From positions 1-64,000 of the forward strand of contig JAKCPI010025026.1 of the NCBI GenBank assembly GCA_023213315.1: a stretch of 64,000 nucleotides of DNA. The letters run 5' to 3'. Below are positions 10,371-21,345 of this stretch, one piece after another. How positions within the stretch are numbered: the first letter of the stretch is position 1; the number at the start of each line of letters is the position of its first letter. The translations under genes and the position numbers were made by a program. Origin of the DNA: Euborellia annulipes. Its lineage: Eukaryota > Arthropoda > Insecta > Dermaptera > Anisolabididae. Under the pieces are notes generated by a model that ran no database searches, was not told the origin of the DNA, and was given only the letters and a program-made list of their open reading frames with translations.

Positions 10371-10613
10371 TACATAGATTATTAATTATTTATTTAAATA
10401 AAAAATAATTAAATTAATGTAGTGGATTGGGGCGTTAAAAGAAATTCCCAATGGGAAAAATATATATTTGTTTTTTTTTTTTTTTAATTTTTAGGAAAAG
10501 CCAGGGGGGCAACGGCCCCCTGCCTCCCCCTCCGCGCTACGCCCATGAGTGTGGTCCAGTGTTCTATAATTAATTTATAATGATTCATCTTTGCTAATTT
10601 TGCAATTTCTTAC

Positions 10614-10733
10614 TTTTTACTTTCTCGTATAGAGAAAGTTATGTAATCGTAAAAAAATTCGACTTCGAGATTTTGATGTTTCTCCACGTTTTAGACCTCC
10701 CTGAGTCCAAAAATACCATTTTTGGCATTATGT

Positions 10734-10771
<38 letters not shown>

Positions 10772-11277
10772 CACGATTGCTTAAAAACCAAAGCAGCTAG
10801 ATCGATGAAACTTGGTATATGCTCCTTACACTAAAATTGTAGATTTCTATCAACTTTTGGAGCAAATACGTCACTTGGAAGTAGTACTTTACTTAAAAAG
10901 ATTTTTCAAAAATTTTGAAATTTTCAATTTTTTTGTTATATTATGATAAAATACTCTATTTTAAAAGTTTTTATTCTTTTGACATTTTTTCGAAAACTGA
11001 ATAGTTTTTGAAATAATCAAAGAAGAAATAGAAAATATTCGTTAATTTTGATAAAAAAATCAAAACAAAATCATACAAGTGTCATTAAAAAAAAGGGGTA
11101 AATATAAACAAATGAATTTGTGAAACAAAAAACTCCAAAAGTTGATAGAAATCTACAATTTTAATGTAAGGAGCATAAACCAAATTTCATCTATCTAGCT
11201 GCTTTGGTTTTTAAGCAATCGTGTTCACACACACACCCAGATGTAATTCCAAAAGAATATACGAGAAAGTCTCGGGG
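10614..11277 (+). mobile_element. Divergent family A relative with internal long inverted repeat
   Basis: The head ACTTTCTCGTATAGAGAAAGT and GACTTCGAGATTTTGATG match family A, followed by a (GT)n run at 10738-10768. The body differs: arms 10770-10860 and 11128-11225 are inverse copies (CTTAAAAACCAAAGCAGCTA; TAGATTTCTATCAACTTTTG). It ends ACGAGAAAGT, the inverse of its head. Confidence 0.7.
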
Positions 11278-11296
11278 AAGTCATTCCCCATATTTT

Positions 11297-11361
11297 TTAT
11301 GGCTCTGATGAAGGCGAATTGCCGAAACAGGTGTTTCTTGCGCAAAAACTTGTAAGCCAAA
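11297..11361 (+). ncRNA. Hammerhead-ribozyme-like motif (Penelope-like tail)
   Basis: The parts come in type-I hammerhead order. Stem I 5' strand GGCT (11301-11304); core CTGATGA (11305-11311); stem II GGC...GCC (11313-11323); core GAA plus A (11324-11327); stem III of about 10 bp with one mismatch, its 5' strand starting at A11327 and its 3' strand AAAAACTTGT ending at 11353; cleavage-site A at 11354 (GTA); stem I 3' strand AGCC (11355-11358). The defect is an extra A (11312) between the core and stem II, where a G-C pair is normally required. Activity is untested; Penelope-like elements are known to carry such motifs. Confidence 0.5.
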
Positions 11362-11572
11362 TGCTCTGATAATAAAAATAAGATCAAGATAATTTTCTGA
11401 AATTGTTTTGTACTTCAAAAAATTCCAACTACCACATCGTCCAAGTATTAAACTACCGTACATTTAATTATATTGATATTGAAATATTCGCATTAAATAA
11501 ATGTAATTGAGGTGAATTGTTTTTGGCTAATGTCTATTTTTTATTAATGATTAAAGAAGTGTTCACATTTTA

Positions 11573-12105
11573 ACGTTTGCTCCACCCCTCATCCTGAACC
11601 TGAATCATCCTTGTCCGAAAGGTTAAAAATTATCCCCTGCATTCTATGGATAACTAAAACAAGAAGTGAACGTTTGGTTGCCTAACTTAAAGGCGTTTTC
11701 ATTAAAAGAAAATATATATTTGTTTCATTGGAATGTTGTCTCTTTTTTTTCTTCTATGCAAAATAAAAAATATTTTTTTGACCCTATTTGGCACAATTAT
11801 TTAATTTTACACTCGGTGTAGTTCAATCAATTTTGTTACTTCTCTTTAAATTAAAATAAACTAATTTTTAATTAAACAGGATATTATTCATGTCTAACCA
11901 ACCAACCAACTATATACTGAGCACTCTAATTTATTTAGATGAGTTGAATCTTGAAATGGTCCTCCCTCTCTGCTTAATTCCTACATACTAAATATAAATT
12001 AAGTGGATTAACCATTAGCAGCCGAAAGGACAAATAATTAAAAAAAAAAGAGAAAAGGAGAGTAATTTACGCATTTTATATATATATATCTAAAAAGATT
12101 TAAAA
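11573..12105. other. AT-rich stretch, no feature recognised
   Basis: No gene or repeat that I can support. Confidence 0.4.
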
Positions 12106-12108
12106 AAA

Positions 12109-12460
12109 ATCTGGTGTGACGGTCGCACAGCACAAAGTTTCTCTTATTTTCGGTAATTGAAAGATGAGTTCTGTGCTTGTCATTAGATTTTTTAGTGTCG
12201 ACATATATTTAGTTTCCGGAGGTACAAACAAATTCGTTGGAGCGAATTTAGAGAAAATCGAAAAAAAAAACTGAAAAAGTGCATCAGTAAAGTAATAGTG
12301 CTTTTTGGCCGATTTTGTTCAAAAGCTTCGTGTCCCGACCCAGCGGGGTACCTAACTTAAATATAAAATTTCAATCTCAGCTCTTTTCCTTCTTGAGATA
12401 TTTTGTTAACAGACACACAGTCAGACCATGTTGCGATAAACTATTTTTTTAGACTCAGGG
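12109..12460 (-). mobile_element. Family A element, middle deleted
   Basis: Minus-strand copy starting with the terminal hairpin (TCTGGTGTGACGGTCGCAC) and running to the GCGATAAACTA motif. The part carrying the ATGGCAACC and TTCAGAAGATTTC motifs is gone, joined directly at CGTTGGAGCGAATT. The head is missing. Confidence 0.8.
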
Positions 12461-12506
12461 TCATTTTAAAATATCATTTTGATTGTTTATGAAATAATGT
12501 CTTTTT

Positions 12507-13503
12507 ACTTTCTCTTACCTATGTATATATGTAATATATATATATAGAGAGAAAGTATTGGATTCATGTCAAAAATTCGATGTCGAGATTTTGATGGATC
12601 TTCACGTTTTGAGGTCCCCTGAATCCAAAAAAGTGGTTTTCGCGACATGGTCTGTCTGTGTGTGTGTGGGTGGGTGGGTGGGTGGGTGTGTGTGTCTGTG
12701 TTCAATTTTAAGCATGAAGGAATTGAGCTACGAGGTTGAAATTCTATATTTAACTTAAGCACCCCCCGGGACCGGAAAAATAAGCTTTTAATCAAAATCG
12801 GCCAAAGATTACTAGTACTTTACTGATGTACTTTTTCAGTTTTTTTCGATTTTCTCAAAATTTGCTCCAACGATTTTTTTTAAAATTCAAAAATCAATTA
12901 TTTTTTAGATGCTCTTTAAAATGTATATTCTCATTTTGCGATTGAAATCTTCTGAAGACCACTTTACTCTTGTTTTTCTTAGGGAAGGATAGGAGAAATG
13001 GTTGCCATGGTAACAAAATATAAATATTTTCCCATTACTTTTTTTTTTGTGTTTTTATTTTTTTAAAAAAACATTCACAGTCTTCTTTCTCATTCACACT
13101 CACACTCACACACACATTCATACTGTCTTTTCGGCAGCTCAGGCCATATAAGACATTTACGATAACCGTTATTTATGAATTTATATATATTAGGGTCCCT
13201 AGGCACTTTTTAGGATTTAAGCCATCTGGTATCCAGATGGCTTAAATAAAATCATCGGACTGCCTGGGGTCCGAACCCGCGACGTTTGGTATATGAGGTT
13301 AGCACGCTAACCTCTACACCACGCCCCATGGGCCTTTTCCCATACTTATAAATTTTACATCTGAATTCAAATGTTAAACCGTACTGTCGGGAACTAAATA
13401 TATGTCGACACAAAATATCTGGTGTGACAAGCACAGTACACAACTTTCGATTACCGAAGGGTAAGAGAAAGTTGTGTGCTGTGCGCCAGTCACACCAGAT
13501 TTT
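12507..13503 (+). mobile_element. Family A element, full length, interrupted by a SINE
   Basis: Starts ACTTTCTCTTACCTATG and its AT hairpin, carries GTGTGTGGGTGGG at about 12660-12690, and ends in the terminal hairpin (13423-13503). Removing the SINE leaves about 700 bp, the full-length size. Opposed open frames at 12505-12795 are translations of the repeat, not genes. Confidence 0.92.
13041..13334 (-). mobile_element. tRNA-derived SINE (S1) inserted into family A
   Basis: Minus strand: B-box inverse GTCCGAACCCGCGAC and A-box inverse TAACCTCTACACCACGCC near 13270-13325, T-rich tail at the left end. The flanks ttttcccattactt (13027-13040) and ttttcccatactt (13335-13347) are a slightly diverged target-site duplication. 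Confidence 0.9.
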
Positions 13504-13904
13504 ATATATCTTTCATCCAAACGCCTAAAAATGTGCAAATTTGGCCGAAGAACTCGATTTTAATTGGCCATCTAGCTCGGGTCGGATCTGAACATGATTT
13601 GCGGATCGGAACAGCGATCCTTTTTCTAAATCGCCCGAGCTTGTCGGATCGGAGCGCTAATCCTTTTACAGCATTCAGATCGGATTAGTGGATTAGATCG
13701 TCCTGCCCGAATATGCGGATCTAATCGCTAATCTTTTTTAAAGGATTATGCCCATCCGTGAACCTAATTGGCTTAAAGGTTTTGCCATCAAGCTATCTTA
13801 TCTTTCCTTATCTAATTTCGATTATATCATCTCTTGGATTCTGATGTGATAAACGTCCTCTGGTATGTACCAATCAGTATCTATTATAATTTCAAATGTA
13901 TAAT
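13504..13904. other. Region with scattered GATCGGA-type units
   Basis: Between 13570 and 13740 the motif family GATCGGA/GGATTAG/CTAATCC recurs irregularly. No gene is supported. Confidence 0.4.
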
Positions 13905-14195
13905 AGGTCTACACGGAGAGGAGGCAAGTGGCTAAGCTGTGGATTACGGAGTCCGAAGTCTCAACACGCCTCGGGTTCAAATCCATCTTGCCGCAAATAA
14001 TTCAAAAATTTGCCGGACTCCTCTCATGGTAGGAAAGTGGGAAAAATCTCACCCCACAGGCACAAAGGGCCCATTTTGGTGTGGCCCAAGTGCTTTAAAA
14101 ATGGGGATTACTGCCTCATAAAATCCATGGAACAAGACCTACATGGAATACAACCCTAAAGAGCCGAAAATGAAAAATTATAAATGGGACAAAAT
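13905..14195 (+). mobile_element. tRNA-derived SINE, second family (S3)
   Basis: A-box-like GTGGCTAAGCTGTGG (13928-13942) and B-box-like GGGTTCAAATCC (13973-13984). The longer spacing suggests a tRNA with a long variable arm (serine/leucine type). The body has GGCCCATTTTGGTGTGGCCC and the end GAGCCGAAAATG. The 60-residue open frame across it is fortuitous. Confidence 0.72.
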
Positions 14196-14779
14196 AAATC
14201 TTGGTTGAAGACAATTCCACCAGATTTTCATTTCGTTAAAAAAAAAAAGAAAAGAAAAATTTATGAACTCGCTCAATATTACGAATTATTAACCAGATGA
14301 AAGATTTCTTCACAAAGATGTAAATTCCGAATACATCGAGTAGATATCATTGAAAGCCCTACGTCATCACTATAGGACGAATGATTGACATTCGATTATT
14401 ATTATTTATCTTTTCTTGTTAATAGCTCTTGGTTTAGTTGCCAAAAATATCTTATCTCCTCCTTGAAAAATTCCACTTTTTTCTTTTATTATTATGAAAG
14501 ATTTTTAAATAGTCAAATGCCAAATTGAAATTTTTTTTATTATTAAGATTAAAATTGGCAATCGTTTTGACTTTTTGTGTACAAATAATGAATGTGAGAA
14601 TTTTAAATTTGTTTGCACATTTAAATCAATTTTGCGTTATTATTTGGTTAAAAGTCAATAATAATCAGAAATTAGAGCAAATATTTGTCATTGTTCTCTA
14701 TTAACTATGCTCTATATAAACCAAAGTTCTATTTGAAAATACAATAAATAGGCCTATATCACGATTTTGTTTATTACGT
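14196..14779. other. AT-rich stretch, no feature recognised
   Basis: Nothing supportable. Confidence 0.4.
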
Positions 14780-14969
14780 GAGCCTTGAATTCTGATTCTA
14801 AAGAGAGATAAATTAAATTGTATCATCTGTCAAAGTTCCTCTGCATAAATCTGTTCATATTTCTTTTTCATTTCATAATTATTTGTCAATCAATCATATT
14901 TTTCAGTACGATTAGATAAAATTATATGAAAATATTTTACATATATACTATACAGGTAAGAGAAGTAAA
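14780..14969 (+). mobile_element. SINE family H copy 2 (body) with a family A scrap
   Basis: Matches 5560-5712 through CTTGAATTCTGATTCTAAAG, ATCTGTCAAAGTTCCTC and TTTCATTTCATAATTATTTG; the tRNA-like head is absent. A short GGTAAGAGAAGT follows at 14956. Confidence 0.6.
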
Positions 14970-15393
14970 TATATAAAAAATCTTCTGAAGCAAAAGAAAA
15001 GGAATTTTCTTATAAAAGAAGAAATTCATGGAATAACATTAAAAGCTATAATCATCTGATAAACGTACATACCATAATAACAAAAGGAATTTTTACGAAT
15101 TAAATTTGATTTCTGATAAATGGTCCATCCATAAAAGATAAAATGACTGTCAGATAGAGATAGTCACTTTTCCTCTTTGTCGAAAAAATAAATAAAAAAG
15201 AATATCGGCTGTCAAGTAGCCTGAAACAAATGCGTAAGAGGGTGAAGTGAAATTTTACTGACAATAGAGAGGTGAATTTGCAAAAAGAGCGAGAGTTTCC
15301 ATCAAAGAAATATATAAAACAAAGAATCTTTTTGAGAAGGGTTAAATATAAAAGTATAATAAAAATCTGTATTATTATCTATATTATAAACTA
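14970..15393. other. AT-rich stretch, no feature recognised
   Basis: Nothing supportable. Confidence 0.4.
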
Positions 15394-16005
15394 ATACAGA
15401 CTACCAAAGGTTACTTATTGATTTTTATGAGGGGATTGTCCTCAACAAGATTATTAAAACATTTAATTTTTGGCAAATTTGTGCTTATTGTTTATATAGA
15501 GGCCTAATTGGCCAACTCACGGCTTGACTAAAGGTTCGATTTTGTTTTATACAAATCATTTTCAACAATCAAACCATAAACAGACATTAACCATCACCGT
15601 GCCCTCGGGGCTTGGCGTAGAGGTTAGCGTGCTTACCTCCTATTCCCAAACGCGGGGGGTTGGGACCCCCGGAATCCCTTTATTTTTTTTTAGGGATTTG
15701 GAATACCAAAAACCTTTTATAAGAATGCCTGACCCCAATATTTATAATAATAAATAACGGATATCTTTAAATCTTAAATGGGCTGAGTTGCCGAAAAGAG
15801 TGTGTGGGTGTGTGTGTGGTTGTGGGTGTGGATGAGAAAAGTTGAGTGTTTTTTAAAAAAAAAAAAACCATCACCGTAAACAATTAAGTCTCTATAAAAA
15901 AATTTAAGATAATAAAGCACAAATTTGCCAAAAATTAAGTCTTTTAATAATCTTGGTGAGGACCATCCCCTCATAAAAATCGACAAGTTACCACCTTTGG
16001 TAGTC
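15394..16005. repeat. Foldback with about 110-bp arms and a SINE in its loop
   Basis: Left arm 15394-15500 (ACTACCAAAGG, TTTTTATGAGGGGA, TTTTTGGCAAATTTGTGC) and the inverse at 15898-16005 (GCACAAATTTGCCAAAAA, TCCCCTCATAAAAA, CCTTTGGTAGT). Confidence 0.85.
15601..15865 (+). mobile_element. tRNA-derived SINE (S1) inside the foldback
   Basis: Head GGCTTGGCGTAGAGGTTAGC, degenerate B box, body GAATGCCTGACCCC, GGGCTGAGTTGCCGAAAAG and an A-rich tail. The perfect 12-bp target duplication AACCATCACCGT lies at 15589-15600 and 15866-15877. Confidence 0.92.
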
Positions 16006-16269
16006 TATATTGATTAAGACCTTGTCCAGTTTCAAATCATCAATTAAAAAGGTATAAACTAAATTATTTATTTTATTTATTTTTTTTTTAACACTCACTT
16101 TTTTCCTATTCGCACTCACACCTGCGTCATGTTGGGAGGGGTCAGGGAGCATTTGCCCCTGCCCCCCCCCCCCCAAGGGCTCTGATTTTTATAAAATTTT
16201 ATATTATTTTAAATAAAATATTACAAAATATATCTATGAGTATATAAACTGTACAAAATTAAACAATTA
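16006..16269. other. AT-rich spacer with a C-run at 16163-16173
   Basis: No gene recognised. Confidence 0.4.
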
Positions 16270-16440
16270 ACGGTTATCGGTTAAAGTCGTTATGCCTAAG
16301 TTGCCGAAAAGACTGTGTGCATGTGTGCAGCCATACCAGATGACTTAAATAAGAATGCCTGGATCCCCCAAAAATATATATTAATAAATTACGAGTATCA
16401 TTTAAGTTTTAAATAACCTAAGTTGCCGAAAAGAATTGAA
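16270..16440 (+). mobile_element. SINE S1 fragments
   Basis: Two body pieces (16270-16311 and about 16330-16437), each ending at TAAGTTGCCGAAAAGA. The tRNA head is missing from both, and they are joined out of order. Confidence 0.65.
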
Positions 16441-16542
16441 TTCTTTGATTTCGAAATTCGCTTCTTAAATGACGCCTTGGGCACAAAAGGACTCTACAGT
16501 ACAGCCTTATAGGTATTATAGTTTAGGTTGCTCGTTGTCATC

Positions 16543-16570
16543 ACTTAGTCAGTCAGTCAGTCAGTTAGTC
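16543..16570 (+). repeat. (CAGT)n microsatellite
   Basis: About seven units, the last one altered. Confidence 0.85.
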
Positions 16571-16821
16571 ACATCTCTCTTTATATAGAAGAGAAGAGGA
16601 GTTGGGAAAAAATGCATTTTTCACAAAAATGATCAATTAGCGTACCGAGCGGCCGAATTTCAGAAAACCACGAAATTACTTTTTAAGAGTTAATGTTCAT
16701 TTAAGGAAACTTTGAGCGTAGAAAGCATATTGAAATCTCATTTCAGTTAAAAGTTGGAAAATCCGAATTTTTCACAAAAATGACGATTCTTAGAGGCGAA
16801 ATTTCAAAAAACCCTGAAACA

Positions 16822-17002
16822 ACAAAGGGGTGTACAAGGGGGGGGGGGAGGGGGGGTACTCCCCCCCCCCCAAAATTAAAAAAAATAATTTTTATTTTTA
16901 AAATATTAAAATTAAAAATTAAAAATTTAATTTTTATTTATAAAAAAAAACAAAATACTTAAAAACAAAAAAAAAAAAAAAAGTGGTGTGCCCCCCCCCC
17001 CC
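16822..17002 (+). mobile_element. Degenerate hAT MITE resembling family B
   Basis: Starts CAAAGGGGTGTACAAGGGG and ends AGTGGTGTG plus a C-run. The flanks tgaaacaa and cgaaacaa are a 7-of-8 match. The A-rich interior aligns loosely with family B; the hairpin is mostly lost. Confidence 0.55.
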
Positions 17003-17351
17003 GAAACAACGAATTTAGATATTCATCTAAGGAAGATTTTAGCGAAGAGAGCAAATTGATATCTCATCTCGTTTAAGAATATTCTCACGAATATTTTTAT
17101 TACTATTATTATGGGAGTTTTTAATTAAAGACCATATTTGATTATTATATATATATAAATATTGAAAATATTCTATTTCACACGATAATAATGAGGGTGG
17201 GAGGTAGATATGGGGGGCATTTCAAAAAGATTTATAAAAAAGGTAAAATGAGAGGAATTTTGTATAGAAAATTTTAAGGAGGGAGGCAAATTAAATTTTC
17301 CCCCAAAAAAACTCATATCCCCTGAATAAGTGTATATTAATATAATAGGGG

Positions 17352-17520
17352 AGTGTTCGTCTGTCCTCTCATCGCGCTGTTTGACCATCTTGCCGTTGGA
17401 ATTTCGAAATGAATTTTGAATTTTTTATAGAAGACGTTATGAAGATTTTAGAAAAATTCCAAAGGGAACTCAAAAATTCACGAAAACCCAGAATTTTTCC
17501 ATAGGAAAGAAAGAATTGGG
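17352..17520 (-). repeat. Repeat family F, reverse-strand copy
   Basis: Inverse of the F core: GTCTGTCCTCTCATCGCGCTG, CGTTGGAATTTCGAAATGAA, TTCCATAGGAAA. Confidence 0.55.
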
Positions 17521-17589
17521 TTCTATCTCAACTTATGAAAAAAAAATCAAAGCCCATTTTAATTTTAATAATTAAATATATTAGATTGC

Positions 17590-17760
17590 CATGAACTGAG
17601 AGGCTAGCGGTGTTCCAAATGTCAACTATGGTAGACTAAAGCCACGAGGTGCGACATTAGAACCGTGTTGTTTCCATTTATGCTAGATATCGGTACTTGG
17701 GTTGGTGCGGGTCTCCGTGCACGATGCACCAGGAGTCAACAAAAGGAGAATATTTTTTTA
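17590..17760 (+). repeat. Repeat family E, copy 1
   Basis: Shares GGTTGG-x-x-x-GGGTCTCCGTGCACGA and the following GCACC with 29100-29235, and more weakly with 36160-36235. The GTAGACTAAAGCCACGAGG stretch suggests a tRNA-like head, but I could not fold one. Confidence 0.5.
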
Positions 17761-18605
17761 CCTCATATATTTTATGCCACAATTTGTTCTCAAAAAAAAA
17801 AAAAAATTATTTTAAAGGCTTTTTTCCTTTGAAGAAGATGGAGGATCATGATCGATGATTCTTAATAATTCAAATTTTTTTTCATGTTACTTTTTGATTT
17901 GATACATGATGGTTTTATTTTTAGTAAACGGGCTATTTTACATTAATATGAATGAATTTGTTCATAAAAATTAAATAAATCACTAATATGGAAATTCTCA
18001 TCCATGTATTTGTATCAAAAATCAATTTTCCGCTGAGAGCAAATTGTTTATTATTCTAATGGGAATTCGAATTAAATATACAGTCATGGAATATAAACAA
18101 AAAAGCACTAAAAATAGACACTTTGATTGAAAAATCACTTGTTAGATAATCTTAGTATGAAGGCCATTATTATTTAGAGAGAGAAATAACGCACCTCTCT
18201 TGTTCGATTATTTATAAAATGATATAAGAGAAGAGGAAGAAAACTTAAAACTTTTTATTCCAGCTATAAACGTCAAAATAAAGATGTATTATATTTGTCG
18301 CTCATATCCTCCTATATCAACTTCTTAGAGCGTTTTATTTCGAAATTCCTCAGGACAAAAAGGAAACGGGAATATTGGTTGAAATACCAGTTTCATATTC
18401 CCAAAACACGTTCAATACTACCCAGTAACATTCAATAGTGTCCACGTATTAGAATTCTCACAAATAGTAAATTCAAAGGTTGGAAAGTGAAACGATGAGA
18501 CTCAAAACAAGGATATCTCCTCCAATGACTTTTCTAGATATTTCTCTATCTTTATGTACTGGGCTGAATGACGAAAACCTCTAGCCAAAAAATTAGAGAA
18601 GAAAA
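17761..18605. other. AT-rich stretch, no feature recognised
   Basis: Nothing supportable. Confidence 0.4.
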
Positions 18606-18655
18606 CATGTATATCCATCAAAATCTCGACATCGAATTTTTGACATGAATCACAA
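18606..18655 (-). mobile_element. Family A head fragment
   Basis: TATATCCATCAAAATCTCG and TTTTTGACATGAATC only. Confidence 0.75.
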
Positions 18656-18791
18656 GAATTTAAATAACTTGGGCTCTACTCAATTAAGATGAAAAATTAA
18701 CAATATTTTCACTATTTAATAATTATTCCCATAAATTATTTTTTTAAACAATTTAAATAAAATACTTTTTATTTTTCTACTAACAATAAGA

Positions 18792-19081
18792 CAGCGTTTA
18801 CCAAACTGTGAGGCGCGCCTCCCTAGGGAGGCGTAGACTAGTCTAGGGGGAGGCGCGAATATTAGTCACAGGAGCAATTTTCCAGATGATTGCTAGTTTT
18901 ATGAAAAAATAATAAATAAGAATAAATTTAAAAAAAAAAAATATTTTTATATAAATTTATATTTTTTAGAATTAAAAATTTTGTTTCTGTGTTATTTTTT
19001 AAAATGGCGGGGGGGGGGGGGGCGTTATATGATTAAATATTTTTAAGTGAGGCGTTGTAACATAAAGTTTGGAAACCACTG
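18792..19081. mobile_element. hAT-type MITE with GC-rich ends
   Basis: Ends CAGCGTTTACCAAACTGTG and AGTTTGGAAACCACTG. The flanks caataaga and tactaaga match at 6 of 8 positions. Repeated GAGGCG motifs near both ends and a G-run at 19009-19022. Confidence 0.68.
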
Positions 19082-19181
19082 TACTAAGATGTTAAATAGG
19101 GATTTTAATTATTCAAAAAGTGGAAAAAAGACAAAGTCTACCGCAATGTCCCTGATTCTGAAGAGACCTATATGAGAAAAA

Positions 19182-19755
19182 ATCTGGTGTGACTGGTCGC
19201 ACAGCACACAACTTTCTCTTACCTTCGGTAATTTAAAGTTTGTTCTGTGCTTGTCACACCAGATTTTTTGTGTCGACACATTTATCCTATCTTATCTATG
19301 AAGTACAAGAGTAAAGTGGTGTTTAGAAGATTTCAATGGCGAAATGAGAATATACATTTCAAAGAGCATCTAAAAAATAATTGATTTATGAATTTTAATC
19401 AAAATCGTTGAAGCGAATTTTGAGAAAATCGAAAAAAACTGAAAAAGTGCATCAGTAAAGTACTAGTACTCTTTGGCTGATTTTGATTAAAAGCTTATTT
19501 TCACGCCTCAGGGGGGTGCCTAACTTAAATATAAAATTTCAACCTCCTAGCTCAATTCCTTCATGCTTTAAATTGAATCCATACAGACAGACAGACCATG
19601 TCGCGAAAACCACTTTTTTGAATTCAAAACGTGTATTTCCATCAAAATCTCGACATCGAATTTTTGACATGAATCCAATACTTTCTATATATATATATAT
19701 GTATATATATATACATATAAATATGGGGGGGGGGGGGATATACGTAAGAGAACGT
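19182..19755 (-). mobile_element. Family A element
   Basis: Minus strand, with terminal hairpin at 19182-19267, the TCAGTAAAGTACTAGTACTC motif, a CAGACAGACAG tract at 19582 and the head at 19680-19755, where the AT hairpin is expanded and a G-run is inserted (19725-19738). The segment near the ATGGCAACC motif is shortened. Open frames 19483-19878 and 19539-19796 are repeat translations. Confidence 0.9.
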
Positions 19756-20604
19756 AAAAAGGGAAGAAACGGGGGTCTATTTTCTATTACGATCATCTCC
19801 GGGCTGTTAAGAGGAGCTTACGGCCTTCCCATCTCCGATTGGTTCAAATTTTTTGGATTTAAAGATCAGGAAAAATAGAAATACTAAGCCGTTCACAAAA
19901 ATCGATTTTGAAAATGCCCTACTTATAAAAAATTTATATTTATTTACAAAACTCCTGACAGTCGTGCGAAAGCTAAGGGAGCAATAGAGGGGTCTCAATT
20001 GGAGCTTTGTTATCTGGTTCTCATCTAGTGATGCTAATAAACAAACACTTTAAAACCATCGAGAACCGGCGAGATGCTTCGTGTCAGATTAGGCTAGCAA
20101 ACATGTCTGGTTTTCCAGGTAAAGTGCTTTAAAGTTTTTAAATTATTTTTTATCTTAAAAACCTTTGGATTATCATGACTGAGAAGTCCAACAATGATAG
20201 ACACAAGTTGGAAAAAATTAGACATCAAAAACGGGCTTTACATAATTGAAACTCAATCTCTCGTTCGATCATATCAATCAACCCTGGATTATATTGGCTG
20301 TATGTAATAAACTTTGAGCCCTAGGTGTGTGTCGTCATTTCATTCTCTTGCAGTGACGTCATTTCAGTTTTTGATTAGGGGGGGGGACAAAATTTTATTT
20401 TTTTTACTTCCAGTGCCAATTTATGTATAAACATATATATCTTTATATTTTTTCTACACTAAATTTATAAAGAGAGAATATGAGTTTGTTTGTAGGTAGG
20501 GGGTCTAAGCTCGGAAATTAGCAAACCTATTTTATTAAAATTAATTCCACACCGAATAGTCAAGATTTCCAATAGGCCTAGTAACATAGGCTCTAATTTA
20601 TTAG
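19756..20604. other. Unassigned, moderately AT-rich
   Basis: No gene or defined repeat; a G-run lies at 20380-20388. Confidence 0.4.
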
Positions 20605-21030
20605 TTATAAGAGACGAAGTATTGCGATCGCTCAAAAATTCAATGTTTTGGGACCTTCTAGGTCAAAAAAAAAATTGGGTCCCACAAAATGGTCTGTCTG
20701 TTTGGGAGTCTGTGGAAGAAGGAAAAGAGCTATGTACCCTTGCTCCCCCCCCCCATTTCTGACGACTATTAAAATATAATTGGACCGTTTATTTTGAAAG
20801 TGGTGAAAGTCCATTAAAAAAAAAAAAATGAGATATCACATAATTTATGCTTAAATTAATGTAAATTTTCTATGTATAACTAGCTAGTGGTAAATTTCTT
20901 AAAATTTTTGTACAATTGAAAATAGTAGGTAAATAGATTTTTTTAAATAATTCTTTCATTTTCTCGAAACAATAGAAAATGAACTTACACTACTTTCAAA
21001 ATACACGGTCCAATTATATTTTAGACTATT
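20605..21030 (+). mobile_element. Divergent family A relative with internal inverted repeat
   Basis: The head part has AAAAATTCAATG, a GGGACCTTCTAGGTC segment and TGGTCTGTCTGTTTGGG. The body carries arms 20770-20806 and 20985-21024, which are inverse (AAATATAATTGGACCGT against ACGGTCCAATTATATTT). Same plan as 10614-11277. Confidence 0.55.
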
Positions 21031-21042
21031 TAATCAATTTTA

Positions 21043-21345
21043 TATTAACTAGCCGCGTCGCCCGCCTTCGGCGAAGAATACTCTTTTCTCTAGACATTTC
21101 CTATGGGAGAAATCGTAACTTTGAAAATTAATAACTCAAAAAGTTATGGGAATTTCGGGATGAAAATAATTTTCCTGTAATCCCGAGAAGGTCCTCTTTA
21201 TGCATAAAAAATTTCATTTCAAAATTCCAACGGGAAGTTGCCTAAATAGAACGTGACAGAAGACAGACGGACAGACAGACAGACGGACGGACAGACAGAC
21301 AGACGGACATTAGTGAATTATAGTCATATATAGAAGATTAAAAAA
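21043..21345 (+). repeat. Repeat family F, fullest copy
   Basis: Starts ACTAGCCGCGTCGCCCGCC, includes the shared core, a (GACAGACG)n-like tract at 21257-21306 and an AT-rich end. The start also appears alone at 27446-27500. Confidence 0.75.

Larger units (their letters stand above)
9224..10547. mobile_element. hAT-type element with two further elements nested inside
   Basis: Ends CATGGGCGTAGC and GCTACGCCCATG, flanked by the perfect 8-bp duplication AGTGTGGT (9216-9223 and 10548-10555). G-rich and C-rich stretches adjoin the ends. No transposase frame; the interior is mostly the element at 9303-10370. Confidence 0.88.
8957..11572. repeat. Outer inverted-repeat element enclosing nested elements
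   Basis: Arms of about 100 bp: left 8970-9060 (AAAAAATAGACATTAGCC, AATGCGAATATTTCAATG) and right 11470-11570 (ATTGAAATATTCGCATT, GGCTAATGTCTATTTTT). All elements listed between 9224 and 11362 lie inside, so they are likely younger than this one. Confidence 0.75.

Noticed and set aside
12505..12795. Opposed open frames recurring at several places (also 32119-32397, 30253-30444, 19483-19878)
   Set aside because: These are the same family A repeat translated, not genes.
13905..13995. Functional tRNA gene
   Set aside because: A and B boxes are present, but the acceptor strands do not pair fully and the sequence continues into a SINE body.
21257..21306. CRISPR-like or regulatory tandem array of GACAGACG units
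   Set aside because: It is a microsatellite tract inside dispersed repeat F, with no spacers.
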